Shown: positions 43,503 to 51,865, counted from the first letter of the stretch. The stretch is 64,000 bases of DNA from Niabella insulamsoli (GCF_039652435.2 NZ_CP190246.1:2294001-2358000), one strand, 5' to 3'. Made by a program: numbers and translations. The notes: generated from the letters alone by a model not told the origin.

Positions 43503-44336
43503 CTAATACTTAAAATGATTTTCCTGAAGTTTTGAGCGGCGGGTAAGAAACATTAAAAAGGTTATTGCTGCACACATTACAAATACGAACGCGCCTAAGC
43601 CTACATTTTTTACGTGCGCTTCATATCCTTTTTCGATTACGGCTTTGAGTATACCTATTTCATTTTTAAATCCCGTACTCCATTGCCCAAAATTCCACGC
43701 GGAATGAAGCCCCAAAGGTAAAGCCAGACCTTTTGTTCTTAAAGCTGCCAAACCAAATAATAATCCACCCAAGCCAGAGCCAATAATAGCCATGCCCCAG
43801 TTCATGCCGGACGCTATATGTTCAAAAATAAATAACACAACCATAATGGATAGGGCTGCAACAGAACCAAATGCCTTGTCTAAAGCTCTTAAAGGGTAGG
43901 ATCGAAAAACCAATTCTTCCCGTAGCGCAATAAACAAATAGAGTGTAGCATTTGCTATGATTGCTCCAATGTTAATTTCCGGATTTATAGCGACCTTTAA
44001 ATATTGATGTGCAAATAAGGTTGTAATGAGCATTTGCAGCACCGCCATTAAAAAACCGATCAGGAACCCCATTGAAAACCTCTTCAGACTATACCTTCCA
44101 ATCATAATTCCTGCCTGGTCCAGCCTGAACCTCTCCCATTTCGCAAATGAGATAACCAGTGCAAGAGTGAGTAGCGACGAAAGCACAGCTGTGTATATGT
44201 CTTGATATTCTTTGGGAAAGCGTTTTGTTAAACCTGAAACAGTAATCAGGATAATCACACTTAATAGATAGAAAAACAGAACACGTAAGCAGGTCTTTAT
44301 GCTCTTTCGCTTAAAGCTTATAATCGTGATGCCCAT
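43503..44336 (-). CDS. CPBP family intramembrane metalloprotease
   Basis: A 277-residue membrane protein with about eight helices and the CPBP (Abi) signature: ALREELVFRSYPLRAL carries the EExxxR motif, and FEHIASGMNWGMA and LHSAWNFGQW supply the histidines. Such proteins are Rce1-like proteases that cleave within membranes; the substrate is unknown. It follows the next CPBP gene by 5 bp. Confidence 0.85.
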   Translation of the reverse strand: MGITIISFKRKSIKTCLRVLFFYLLSVIILITVSGLTKRFPKEYQDIYTAVLSSLLTLALVISFAKWERFRLDQAGIMIGRYSLKRFSMGFLIGFLMAVLQMLITTLFAHQYLKVAINPEINIGAIIANATLYLFIALREELVFRSYPLRALDKAFGSVAALSIMVVLFIFEHIASGMNWGMAIIGSGLGGLLFGLAALRTKGLALPLGLHSAWNFGQWSTGFKNEIGILKAVIEKGYEAHVKNVGLGAFVFVMCAAITFLMFLTRRSKLQENHFKY

Positions 44337-44341
44337 GAGTT

Positions 44342-44998
44342 TTAAATTAGATTACCAAATCTGTCAAAGTAAATAAGAAGCAAGGTGATCGTATCAAAAA
44401 TGGCGTGAGATATGATAGGTATCCAAAGATTATTATCAAATTTTGTGTAGAGAATGCCCCAAAACAACCCTCCAAGAGCGGCCGCAGCTATCCCGAACAC
44501 ATCCTGCTGCGAATGATATAGGCCAAACAAAATGCTGGTTGCAATGACGCTCCAAAGGACAGGAGCACCTTTGAAAAACCTCTTCCTCAATATATTCTGA
44601 ATGTAGCCCCGGAAAACAACTTCTTCATAGAACCCACCTATGAGCCACGCAGCAGTAATAATCATTAACAGGTTTAAAATATTGCCCTTGATGAAATCAT
44701 ACTCTGTATAGTCAGGCACAACAAATAAGTGCTTTATCACTGGAATATAGATGAATTGCATAAATCCTATCCATAGTAAAGCCGAAGCCATCCCGATGAG
44801 AACTGCTTTTGCAGTAAGCGCATTTTTGCTCAACCCGATGCTGCGAAATGTTTTGCCATCATTGCGTAAAAGAAACCAAATAACAAGAAAGCAAACAATA
44901 GCATACGAATAAAAGGGTAACGGTACAAAGTGCGGGAATGCGATGAGAAACGCTATTGCCCCAACATCCCGAACTGTTCGTTGTACTATTTTTATCAT
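44342..44998 (-). CDS. Second CPBP family intramembrane metalloprotease
   Basis: A 218-residue membrane protein; GGFYEEVVFRGYIQNIL has the EExxxR motif, ILFGLYHSQQD and SHAIFDT supply the histidines. The two CPBP proteins are not copies of each other: length and flanking helices differ. The pair forms one unit with an operator at 45024. They may process or modify envelope proteins together with the LTA-synthase-like gene upstream. Confidence 0.85.
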   Translation of the reverse strand: MIKIVQRTVRDVGAIAFLIAFPHFVPLPFYSYAIVCFLVIWFLLRNDGKTFRSIGLSKNALTAKAVLIGMASALLWIGFMQFIYIPVIKHLFVVPDYTEYDFIKGNILNLLMIITAAWLIGGFYEEVVFRGYIQNILRKRFFKGAPVLWSVIATSILFGLYHSQQDVFGIAAAALGGLFWGILYTKFDNNLWIPIISHAIFDTITLLLIYFDRFGNLI

Positions 44999-45023
44999 TG
45001 CCTGATCGCAATGTTTAAATAAA

Positions 45024-45042
45024 TTTTAGTAAAATTTTAGAT
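45024..45042 (-). promoter_or_regulatory. Operator upstream of the CPBP pair (weaker match)
   Basis: ATCTAAAATTTTACTAAAA (minus strand) matches 15 of 19 positions of the site before the DUF347 gene and keeps the 11-bp spacing of the CTAAA cores. It ends 26 bp before the start codon. No perfect -7 box follows. Confidence 0.55.
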
Positions 45043-45063
45043 CGACAAGGTACACAATAATCT

Positions 45064-47052
45064 TTAATGAGTCATTTTCATCTTTCCACTTTTAAACCGC
45101 TCACTAGCGGTTTGGTAATAGGCGATGGCTTCCGATGTCTCCACTTTATTGGGATTCTTGATTTCGGACAGAGCTTTATCTTTTTCAGACACTTTAAACT
45201 GCTGTACCATTTTACGGTCGTTCATTTGGGTAAAAGTATTTCCTTTTAACAAACCAAGTGTACGGTAATTGGCAATAAAAGCGCGCTCCTTTCCGCGCCC
45301 CGTTTGGTTAATATCCTCCCCGTACAGCACTGTATTGTAACTCCAATTCAAATATCCAAATACTGTCGGCATCAAATCAATTTGTGATACTAGTCTGTTT
45401 ATCTTTTGCGGCTTACAGGGGAGGTTGTAAATTATCGCCGGAATATGGTGCTTATCTATATTAATTTCCCATTTACCTGCACTACTCGCGCAATGATCGG
45501 CTACGATTACAAAAACGGTATTCTTGAACCAGGTTTTTTTTTGAGCTTCAGCAATGAATTTTCCCAACGCATAGTCAGTATATTTTACAGCAGCATTTCT
45601 GTTTCCCTTCGGAAGGTTGATGGCTCCATCGGGAAATGTGTAAGGTTTGTGGTTAGAAGTGGTCATTACAAATTCAAAAAACGGCCGACGCTCTTCAAAA
45701 CCTTTGTCGGCGTATTTTATCGATTGCCTGTAAAGATCCTCGTCACATACGCCCCAGGCATTTTCAAAATGCACTTCGTTGTCGGGAATGTTGTACCTGT
45801 GTGTGCCAATTGGATCGGATAAAGGATTTCCCCTATCCCGGTCGACAATGTCAAAGCCCTGTCCAGCGAAAAAGTTATTCATGTTATCAAAATAACCATC
45901 ACCACCGTAAATGAAATAGGAATGATAACCTTTCTGTTTAAGTATCGTTGCTATAGAAAAAATATGGTCGTTGTGAGGCCTTCTCACAATACTGTTACCT
46001 GGCGTTGGTGGAACACAAAGGGTAAGCGCCTCCATTCCTCTTACGGTTCTCGTTCCGGTCGCATAAAGATTAGTAAAGAAAATGCTTTTGTTAGTAAGGC
46101 TGTCATAGTAAGGTGTAAGGTTGTCTTTATTGCCAAACGCTTTCAGAAAATCTCCACTAAAGCTTTCTATTGCTACCAGGATGATATTAGGCCTTATCTC
46201 ATCTGCACCTTTTGTTATCCGGCTGATATTGTACCATTGTGCGGAAGCATACCGCTGATTTTCTTGTAATAGCATTTTCTTCAATATGGTATAGGCTTCC
46301 TCATCTTTTAGCTTAGGGTAGAACATATCGTAATCCAGTTCGTTAGACCTAAATGCAGCAAAGAATGAAAACACGCCGTTTTTGCCCAATTCGTTTACTA
46401 CTAAATTATTACTGAAATCAGCCTGTTTGTTTTTCATTGTGCGCAATAGCATCAACGAAACTGTTAACATCGGAATCACGTAAACTGCCCTAACGCGGAT
46501 AGGTCGCTTGTCTGAAAACGTATTTTTCAAAATGCCTGTCTTATTTAGCAAAACAAAGGCACCAATTACTAAACCGATTAGAACTGCAATGATTAATGGC
46601 AACGGATAAGATTCGTTGATATTGGAGATAACTTCGTAGGTATATATTAGGTAGTCAACGGCTATAAAATTGAACCTCACTCCAAACTCATCCCAAAACG
46701 GAAATTCCGCAATCCAGCTGAAAAAAATAAGAAGTAGAATTACAGAAACATAGAAGTAGGTAATAATCCTATCCGCCCATGTGCCAATCCACCTTTTAGG
46801 AAAAAGCAAAAGATAAATGGTATATAGTAAAAGAAATGACAGCCCGGTTGTGATATCAAACCCAAAGCCTGTAAAGAATGCCCTGACAATGTAAATAAAA
46901 TTGAAGTCAAGATCTTTTGCCGCCCAAATAAGAAAAATAATTCTTGTGGTAAATGAGATTACAATATATAATCCCAAAAGAGCAAACCAAATAGCAAATC
47001 GGCCGTTTAGAGGCCTGCTAAATATTTCCGGCAATTTCTTCCAACTTCTCAT
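45064..47052 (-). CDS. LTA-synthase-like sulfatase-fold phosphoglycerol/phosphoethanolamine transferase
   Basis: A 662-residue protein with five N-terminal membrane helices (about 20-215) and a periplasmic sulfatase-type domain. NIILVAIESFSGDFLKAFG is the metal-binding start (Glu), TGTRTVRGMEALTL carries the probable catalytic Thr, and FVIVADHCASSAGKW holds the Asp-His metal site. The family moves phosphoglycerol or similar head groups onto envelope glycans or lipids. In a Gram-negative it may modify lipid A or a glycan. It has its own operator (47087). Confidence 0.85.
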   Translation of the reverse strand: MRSWKKLPEIFSRPLNGRFAIWFALLGLYIVISFTTRIIFLIWAAKDLDFNFIYIVRAFFTGFGFDITTGLSFLLLYTIYLLLFPKRWIGTWADRIITYFYVSVILLLIFFSWIAEFPFWDEFGVRFNFIAVDYLIYTYEVISNINESYPLPLIIAVLIGLVIGAFVLLNKTGILKNTFSDKRPIRVRAVYVIPMLTVSLMLLRTMKNKQADFSNNLVVNELGKNGVFSFFAAFRSNELDYDMFYPKLKDEEAYTILKKMLLQENQRYASAQWYNISRITKGADEIRPNIILVAIESFSGDFLKAFGNKDNLTPYYDSLTNKSIFFTNLYATGTRTVRGMEALTLCVPPTPGNSIVRRPHNDHIFSIATILKQKGYHSYFIYGGDGYFDNMNNFFAGQGFDIVDRDRGNPLSDPIGTHRYNIPDNEVHFENAWGVCDEDLYRQSIKYADKGFEERRPFFEFVMTTSNHKPYTFPDGAINLPKGNRNAAVKYTDYALGKFIAEAQKKTWFKNTVFVIVADHCASSAGKWEINIDKHHIPAIIYNLPCKPQKINRLVSQIDLMPTVFGYLNWSYNTVLYGEDINQTGRGKERAFIANYRTLGLLKGNTFTQMNDRKMVQQFKVSEKDKALSEIKNPNKVETSEAIAYYQTASERFKSGKMKMTH

Positions 47053-47086
47053 TTTTTTGCGTTATAAGCAGTAAAATACGGGAAGG

Positions 47087-47105
47087 ATTTAGAAGAAATT
47101 TAGAA
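47087..47105 (-). promoter_or_regulatory. Operator upstream of the LTA-synthase-like gene (best match)
   Basis: TTCTAAATTTCTTCTAAAT on the minus strand holds two perfect TTCTAAAT repeats 11 bp apart, 35 bp before the start codon. TATTTTAC follows 8 bp on as a weak -7 box. Confidence 0.72.
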
Positions 47106-47152
47106 TTTGAAGGGGGCGCGATGTTTTGTTAAGAGCTGAGAATATGGAACGG

Positions 47153-48511
47153 TTATTTGGATCTAAAAACTACTAAAAAAATATGCATCCCATTTTCAAA
47201 GTTGTATGCTACCTGCCATTGGTGAAGCTTACATATTTCCTGAACGATAGATAGGCCTAATCCGTTCCCGCTAGAATCGGCAGATATTTTTGAAAATCTT
47301 TTAAATAGCAAATTCTGGTCAAGTGCATTTTTCCCCGAATTGATAATTTTAAAGTCTGAATTGGATAATACAATTTTTATGATACCCCCTTCGGATGTAT
47401 GGCGAATGGCGTTAATTAAAAGGTTATTGATGAGTACTTCAGTTAGCCCACTATTGCCTTTTACTGCAACCTCAGGTTGAATATCGAAACAAACATCCAG
47501 CTTTTTTTCTTTAAAATATTCTTGAAGCCCATCGATACTTAGCAAGAGCAAAGTGTCAAACCTGATAAACCCTGTACTATCAAATTGATTGTTTTCAATC
47601 TTCGCAAGCAATAAAAGATTTTTATTAATGCGCGAGCCTCTTGTTAAGGCCTTGTTCATCTCTTCCGCTATATGGTATTGCCTTTCAGTCAGGTCATTAC
47701 TTTGCAGCAATATATCCAACTTGCTTTTTAGAACAGCTAAAGGTGTTTGCAGTTCGTGTGAAGCGTTTTCAGTAAATTCTCTTTGACTTTTAAAAGTAGC
47801 AATGCTATGCTGAAGCAGCTTGTCAAGGGTTGCGTTTAGTTCGGCAAACTCAAGGGTATCGGTTTTCTGAAATTTTATTACCTGTTGACTACTTAATTGA
47901 AATAACTTTAGTTTCTGCAAAGTGTCCTGAAACGGATGCCATAAGCTTTTAGAAAGTCGCCTGTTCAAAATCCAAAAGCCAACCACTAAAATTAGAAAAA
48001 ACAACAGGGTAACCATCGCAATATAAGCAACGGTTTCTTCCGTTTCCTCTACATTGGTTTCAACAGTCAGTTTATAATTTCTGTCATTAATTCTTATGTT
48101 AGTTTTAAGCACCCGGAAACGGTCAATGCCGTCAAAATCTTTATAAGGAATATCGGATGGCCAACGTTTGTTTGTATCGCGAAAGCGATTACCCATATTT
48201 CTGGAAGTATATCTGTTTTTCTTTCTTATGGTGTACCTTTCAGCCTTTTGCAATGGCTGATTAATATGTTGTATGTTACTCAGCGGTTGTATTTCATTCC
48301 AAAACTTAATACTTTCAGCTATTTTTTCGCTACTAATATGCTGATCGTTAAATTCGTTTTCTATCCTTTGCGCAATTAGCTCATTATTTTCATCGAGCTC
48401 TTTTAGCCAAATCCAATCCACCAGCAGAAAGTATGACGGAACGCTCAATGCAAATACAACAAATGCAAAGATGGTAAGTTGTCTGAGCGACTTTTGAAGT
48501 AGATTTTTCAT
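47153..48511 (-). CDS. Two-component sensor histidine kinase (PhoR/QseC type)
   Basis: From the ATG at 48511, which overlaps the response-regulator stop (ATGA), it has 452 residues; 48520 is another start. Two membrane helices (about 13-33 and 160-180) enclose a periplasmic sensor of some 125 residues with many basic and aromatic residues. FTENASHELQTPLAVLKSKLDILL is the H box, INNLLINAIRHT the N box and GNGLGLSIVQEICKLH the G box. The signal is unknown. Its partner is the adjacent response regulator. Confidence 0.92.
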   Translation of the reverse strand: MKNLLQKSLRQLTIFAFVVFALSVPSYFLLVDWIWLKELDENNELIAQRIENEFNDQHISSEKIAESIKFWNEIQPLSNIQHINQPLQKAERYTIRKKNRYTSRNMGNRFRDTNKRWPSDIPYKDFDGIDRFRVLKTNIRINDRNYKLTVETNVEETEETVAYIAMVTLLFFLILVVGFWILNRRLSKSLWHPFQDTLQKLKLFQLSSQQVIKFQKTDTLEFAELNATLDKLLQHSIATFKSQREFTENASHELQTPLAVLKSKLDILLQSNDLTERQYHIAEEMNKALTRGSRINKNLLLLAKIENNQFDSTGFIRFDTLLLLSIDGLQEYFKEKKLDVCFDIQPEVAVKGNSGLTEVLINNLLINAIRHTSEGGIIKIVLSNSDFKIINSGKNALDQNLLFKRFSKISADSSGNGLGLSIVQEICKLHQWQVAYNFENGMHIFLVVFRSK

Positions 48512-49182
48512 CCTTTCCATTTATAGCCTGTACCGTAAACGGTTTTTAGATAGGGTTCACATCCCGCCTCACTTAGCTTTTTTTTCAAATTTTTAACATG
48601 GGCGTAGACAAAATCGTGATTATCGAGCATATCAGCAAAGTCTCCTGAAAGATGCTCTGCCAAGGTACTTTTCGACAATACGCGGTTTTTATTGCCGATG
48701 AAATAAATCAGCAAATCGAATTCTTTTTTCGTAAGTGCAACGGGATTACTGTTCACGACAACCGTTTTTGCCAAAAGATCTATTTCGAGTTCGTCTTGTT
48801 TGATCTTATTAGCGTTGTTAAACTGCTTTCTTCGGATAAGCGAAAAGATTCGGGCAGTGAGTTCCGACAAATGGAAGGGTTTGGTAAGGTAGTCATCTGC
48901 CCCGAGCTGTAGGCCTTTTATTTTATCATCAATGGAGTTTTTTGCTGAAATGATAATGACGCCATCTTGCTTATTTTCATTTGTCAGCTCTTCCAAAAGT
49001 TTCAACCCATTCCCGTCGGGTAATGTGATATCTAATAATATGCAATCATAATTGAATATACCTATCTTCTTCATCGCTTCTTTGTGAGTGGAAGCGACTT
49101 CACACAAATAGTTTTCTTCTGAAAGATATTCGACAATGCTTTTTGAGAGTTCTTTTTCATCTTCTATTATCAGGACTTTCAT
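48508..49182 (-). CDS. OmpR-family response regulator
   Basis: A 224-residue regulator: receiver domain with phospho-acceptor Asp in YDCILLDITLPDGNGLKLL (near residue 51) and IIISAKNSIDDKIKGLQLGADDYLTKPF (Lys switch), then an OmpR winged helix ending YLKTVYGTGYKWKG. It is likely to bind the tandem repeats before all five units of this block, including its own, as OmpR-type regulators bind direct repeats about 10-11 bp apart as dimers. Confidence 0.93.
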   Translation of the reverse strand: MKVLIIEDEKELSKSIVEYLSEENYLCEVASTHKEAMKKIGIFNYDCILLDITLPDGNGLKLLEELTNENKQDGVIIISAKNSIDDKIKGLQLGADDYLTKPFHLSELTARIFSLIRRKQFNNANKIKQDELEIDLLAKTVVVNSNPVALTKKEFDLLIYFIGNKNRVLSKSTLAEHLSGDFADMLDNHDFVYAHVKNLKKKLSEAGCEPYLKTVYGTGYKWKG

Positions 49183-49201
49183 ATAGTCATTTCTTTATTA
49201 A

Positions 49202-49235
49202 CAAAGGTAAAGTTCAACTTCGAAGAAATTCTGAA
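49202..49235 (-). promoter_or_regulatory. Autoregulatory operator and -7 box upstream of the two-component genes
   Basis: TTCAGAATTTCTTCGAAGT (minus strand, 49217-49235) is a degenerate copy of the tandem repeat, 35 bp before the start codon. Exactly 7 bp downstream is TACCTTTG (49202-49209), a perfect -7 box. Spacing is the same as before the DUF347 gene. Confidence 0.65.
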
Positions 49236-49498
49236 CACAAAAATTCAAGATGTAAGAGAAAAAATTTTGTCGAACCCTTGCGTACATCCAAAAATTCACG
49301 GACATTTTTGAAACAAAAGTGAAAATTTTCTCGACGCGTATTGATTAGTGCTGCACCCAAGTTAAAATGTAGTAGGACTCTTACTTGCTTCCAATTACAA
49401 CTGAATTAAGAGGCTGTCCCGGCCAAACGCGTTATATCAGCGCCATAGATTAATATAAATTTTATTGATAATTAACTTGACTTCTTTAAAAGTATGCT
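49236..49498. other. Intergenic region with a loose A/T inverted repeat
   Basis: GAGAAAAAATTTT (near 49257) and AAAATTTTCTC (near 49323) form an imperfect inverted repeat about 55 bp apart. It could be an operator or terminator. No gene is seen. Confidence 0.3.
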
Positions 49499-49696
49499 AT
49501 GATAAAAAAAGATGATTTAATAACAATGAGAGCCATTTCCATTTGTTTCAAACCTTTTCTTAAACCTGAAGAAGCTTTAATTTATTGTAATTTAGGAAGA
49601 ACCCAGTTTGCTAAGAAATGTGAGGAACATCTCATTTTCAAAACTCAAAGCGGATATTTTAGAAAAGATGATTTGGATAAAATGCTTGAGGGGTAG
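49499..49696 (+). CDS. Small HTH-like protein, possible excisionase
   Basis: A 65-residue protein. PEEALIYCNLGRTQFAKKCEEHLIFKTQSGYFRKDDLDKML is laid out like an excisionase/MerR winged helix: a recognition-like helix (GRTQFAKKCEE), then the wing and the FRKDDLDK helix. Place and size, a few hundred bp from the integrase gene in the opposite direction, fit a recombination directionality factor. No homologue can be named with certainty. Confidence 0.5.
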   Translation: MIKKDDLITMRAISICFKPFLKPEEALIYCNLGRTQFAKKCEEHLIFKTQSGYFRKDDLDKMLEG

Positions 49697-49977
49697 TTTT
49701 AGAATCGGCCGTTCGATTTAAAACCTGAATTTCATATTGATGGAGGTTAGGTTAAGATCTTAATCGAGTTGCTAGTAATAAATTAAAGAATTGGTTAGCA
49801 TTAAGGCAATTTGGTAATAATTATAATGCCATTTGCTTTAAACTCTTTTTAAGGCAGAAATTTGATGCGCAAACAGATTGTAACGTGTTTGAGATAGCCA
49901 AAAACATTAATGGTTCATACCAAAGAGGGCACTTTGAATAATGGCAACATACAATCTTCCCTCAAACAATATTAAAT
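49697..49977. other. Intergenic region with a start-less reading frame (possible gene remnant)
   Basis: From 49756 to 49941 a plus-strand frame of 61 codons is open but has no start codon. It includes NKLKNWLALRQFGNNYNAIC and ends SYQRGHFE. Its ICFKxFL segment faintly recalls ICFKPFL of the 65-residue protein upstream. It may be a decayed gene or a duplicate. Confidence 0.25.
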
Positions 49978-50004
49978 AAAGGCGATGAAAATACATCGCC
50001 TTTT
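49978..50004 (-). terminator. Terminator of the integrase gene
   Basis: AAAGGCGATG (49978-49987) pairs with CATCGCCTTT (49994-50003) around a 6-base loop, 18 bp past the integrase stop. On the minus strand the stem is followed by a T-rich run (TTTATTTAAT). Confidence 0.75.
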
Positions 50005-50021
50005 AACTGTATGGTGCTACC

Positions 50022-51122
50022 TTATACTTCTAAATAATAGGGAAGATTTTTAGGAGTAGGCAATTGAGAAATAGTCGCTTCTGCGTTTTTCGGACGATGT
50101 CGCTTGTAAATTTTACGAACCTGTTCCGTTGTTGTGTGTCCTAATAATGAGGCGACGGTTGCATCATCGACCAGTTTATCCTGCAACAAAATTGAAAAAG
50201 TAAGACGGGCACTCGATGGACGTATATGTTTTTTTATAGAGGTCCTGGCTACCCACTTATCCATCACTACGCCCACGGTTCGTCGGGAAGGAAGCCGAAA
50301 CATAAACTTGTCGCACGCTTCAAAATAGGTCAGGAAATGCATCTTCTTTACAATAGCCAGAGCAACTGGATGTAAAGTTAGTACAACCGGCCGACCGGTC
50401 TTTTGCTGAATAATTCTTGTCGTCACTTTATTATCCTGAATATCTGACCACTTTATCATTTCAATATCCACCCATCGTAGTCCGGTATAGCATGCAAACA
50501 TAAACGCCAATTGAACCTGCTCGTTTGGACATGGGGTATCCATAAGCTCCAGGTATTCCTCAGCTTCCAAAAAATCCTTAAGTTGTGTTGAAGGGTTTCT
50601 TTTTGAAAAGACCTTTTCCGCCGGACTTACCCGAAAATATCGATCTGATGTAGCAGCCTGCAACACGCGTCTAAACTCAGAAAAATAATCTGCTGGAGTC
50701 TCACCATTGAAGTGATCGAGGAGATACCTTCGAAAACTGATACATAGATTTTCTGTAATGGCAGAAGGATGAACAATATCCTTGCCCACAAAATCCTTAA
50801 AATGTTTCAAAGCCCCCTGGAGATGGCGGTTGCCGGGTCGCTTATGCTTTTTTACATAGTCGGTAAAATACTCATAAAAGTTTTCTTTGAATTTATGGGT
50901 AGGCATAAATGGTGTACCTATGGCCTGCTTTTCAATAATGGCTTCGGATGCTTTTACTTTAAGCAATGCAAGCGCTTCTTTATTGTGTCTTTTTTCTTCG
51001 GGGCTTTGAGGTTTTACATAAACGAAGATCCCGGTACTCGGACGCTGCCCGCGCCCCCGTCCAAAATCATAATAAAAAGTAATCTTCTCACCGTTTTTAC
51101 TTAATCTTTTCAAAAAATTCAT
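50022..51122 (-). CDS. int: Tyrosine recombinase, ICE integrase
   Basis: A 366-residue integrase with an N-terminal Arm-like part (MNFLKRLSKNGEKITFYYDFGRGRG), a SAM-like core-binding domain (about 100-190) and a catalytic domain. AFMFACYTGLRWVDIEMIKW holds the first Arg, ASLLGHTTTEQVRKIYKRHRP the LGH motif and probable nucleophile Tyr. The usual HxxR box reads SSAR (IRPSSARLTFS), so its His is replaced by Ser. It lies about 540 bp from the 3' end of tRNA-Leu, reading away from it, as in elements inserted at a tRNA. Confidence 0.88.
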   Translation of the reverse strand: MNFLKRLSKNGEKITFYYDFGRGRGQRPSTGIFVYVKPQSPEEKRHNKEALALLKVKASEAIIEKQAIGTPFMPTHKFKENFYEYFTDYVKKHKRPGNRHLQGALKHFKDFVGKDIVHPSAITENLCISFRRYLLDHFNGETPADYFSEFRRVLQAATSDRYFRVSPAEKVFSKRNPSTQLKDFLEAEEYLELMDTPCPNEQVQLAFMFACYTGLRWVDIEMIKWSDIQDNKVTTRIIQQKTGRPVVLTLHPVALAIVKKMHFLTYFEACDKFMFRLPSRRTVGVVMDKWVARTSIKKHIRPSSARLTFSILLQDKLVDDATVASLLGHTTTEQVRKIYKRHRPKNAEATISQLPTPKNLPYYLEV

Positions 51123-51347
51123 GGCTGCACGTTTTTAAAGGTGAAACAATGTGACAGCAATGTCTGTGCCGCCAGTTTTTGAAATACATACTTGCAGTCC
51201 CGGTGGAGTAACGTTAAACATACTACCGGAAAATTGTGGTAAAAACAGAGCAAAATGCTCACATTTAAAATATTGCAAAATCTTTCAAACCCAGTGCTGT
51301 ATTGACATTCAGACAGGCTTGTACGGTCGTAAAGTCCTGCTAAATGG

Positions 51348-51609
51348 TGTGTCAGAAATTTGAGGGCTGCGTGTCGTAGCGTGTGTCTAAAATTACTGTG
51401 CCGGTGTTGATCTTGTTGCGTGCCGACGGCTGCGTGTGTCAGATTTTTGATTTTTTTTGTCTGGATTGCAGACGGGGGTTGGATTACCGAAAATTTTTTC
51501 AAAAATTTGGGGTCTGTAGGCCCGTGTGTCATTTTGCCCATTTTCATGTGTCTTTTTTGTGTCAAAAAATGTGGGAGAAAGCGTAAAAAACTGACACAAA
51601 TCTGACACG
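51348..51609. repeat. Cluster of TGTGTCAGATTT-like repeats between integrase and tRNA-Leu
   Basis: TGTGTCAGAAATTTGA (51348-51363) and TGTGTCAGATTTTTGA (51435-51450) agree at 14 of 16 positions. Related copies begin at 51382, 51525, 51547 and 51558 (TGTGTC followed by A/T). Two inverted copies lie at 51591-51609 (CTGACACAAATCTGACACG). This fits arm-type integrase-binding sites at an attachment site. Nothing in the stretch 51123-51658 looks coding. Confidence 0.5.
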
Positions 51610-51618
51610 AGCAAAATC

Positions 51619-51655
51619 AAAAAGCCTTGTAAATCAATTGATTACAAGGCTTTTT
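51619..51655 (-). terminator. Terminator downstream of tRNA-Leu, at the probable ICE junction
   Basis: AAAAAGCCTTGTAAAT and ATTACAAGGCTTTTT form a long stem, with one bulge, around CAATTG. On the minus strand the stem follows tRNA-Leu by 3 bp and ends in a T run. Confidence 0.75.
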
Positions 51656-51658
51656 TTG

Positions 51659-51744
51659 TGCCCCAGGCGGGACTTGAACCCGCACGGACATTGCTGCCCA
51701 CAGGATTTTAAGTCCTGCGTGTCTACCAATTCCACCACCAGGGC
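51659..51744 (-). tRNA. tRNA-Leu (anticodon TAA)
   Basis: The minus strand folds as a class II tRNA: acceptor GCCCTGG with CTGGGGC (G-U pairs allowed), D arm TGGTGGAATTGGTAGACACG, anticodon loop CTTAAAA with anticodon TAA, a variable arm (TGGGCAGCAATGTCC) and GGTTCAAGTCC in the T arm. CCA is not encoded. The ICE integrase region abuts its 3' end. Confidence 0.96.
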
Positions 51745-51760
51745 TGACGGAACTCGTCAA

Positions 51761-51790
51761 AAAAAATCCTCTCTGAAGAGAGGATTTTTT
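51761..51790 (-). terminator. Hairpin between tRNA-Gly and tRNA-Leu
   Basis: AAAAAATCCTCTC-TGAA-GAGAGGATTTTTT is a near perfect stem with A/T tails directly 3' of tRNA-Gly. It could end tRNA-Gly transcription or lead to tRNA-Leu; both genes face the same way. Confidence 0.8.
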
Positions 51791-51792
51791 AG

Positions 51793-51865
<73 letters not shown>

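Noticed and set aside
45067..46269. Several plus-strand frames opposite the LTA-synthase-like gene
   Set aside because: Shadows of the real minus-strand gene.
51119..51565. 148-codon minus-strand frame between integrase and tRNA-Leu
   Set aside because: It runs through the TGTGTC repeats, overlaps frames on the other strand and has no protein-like features.
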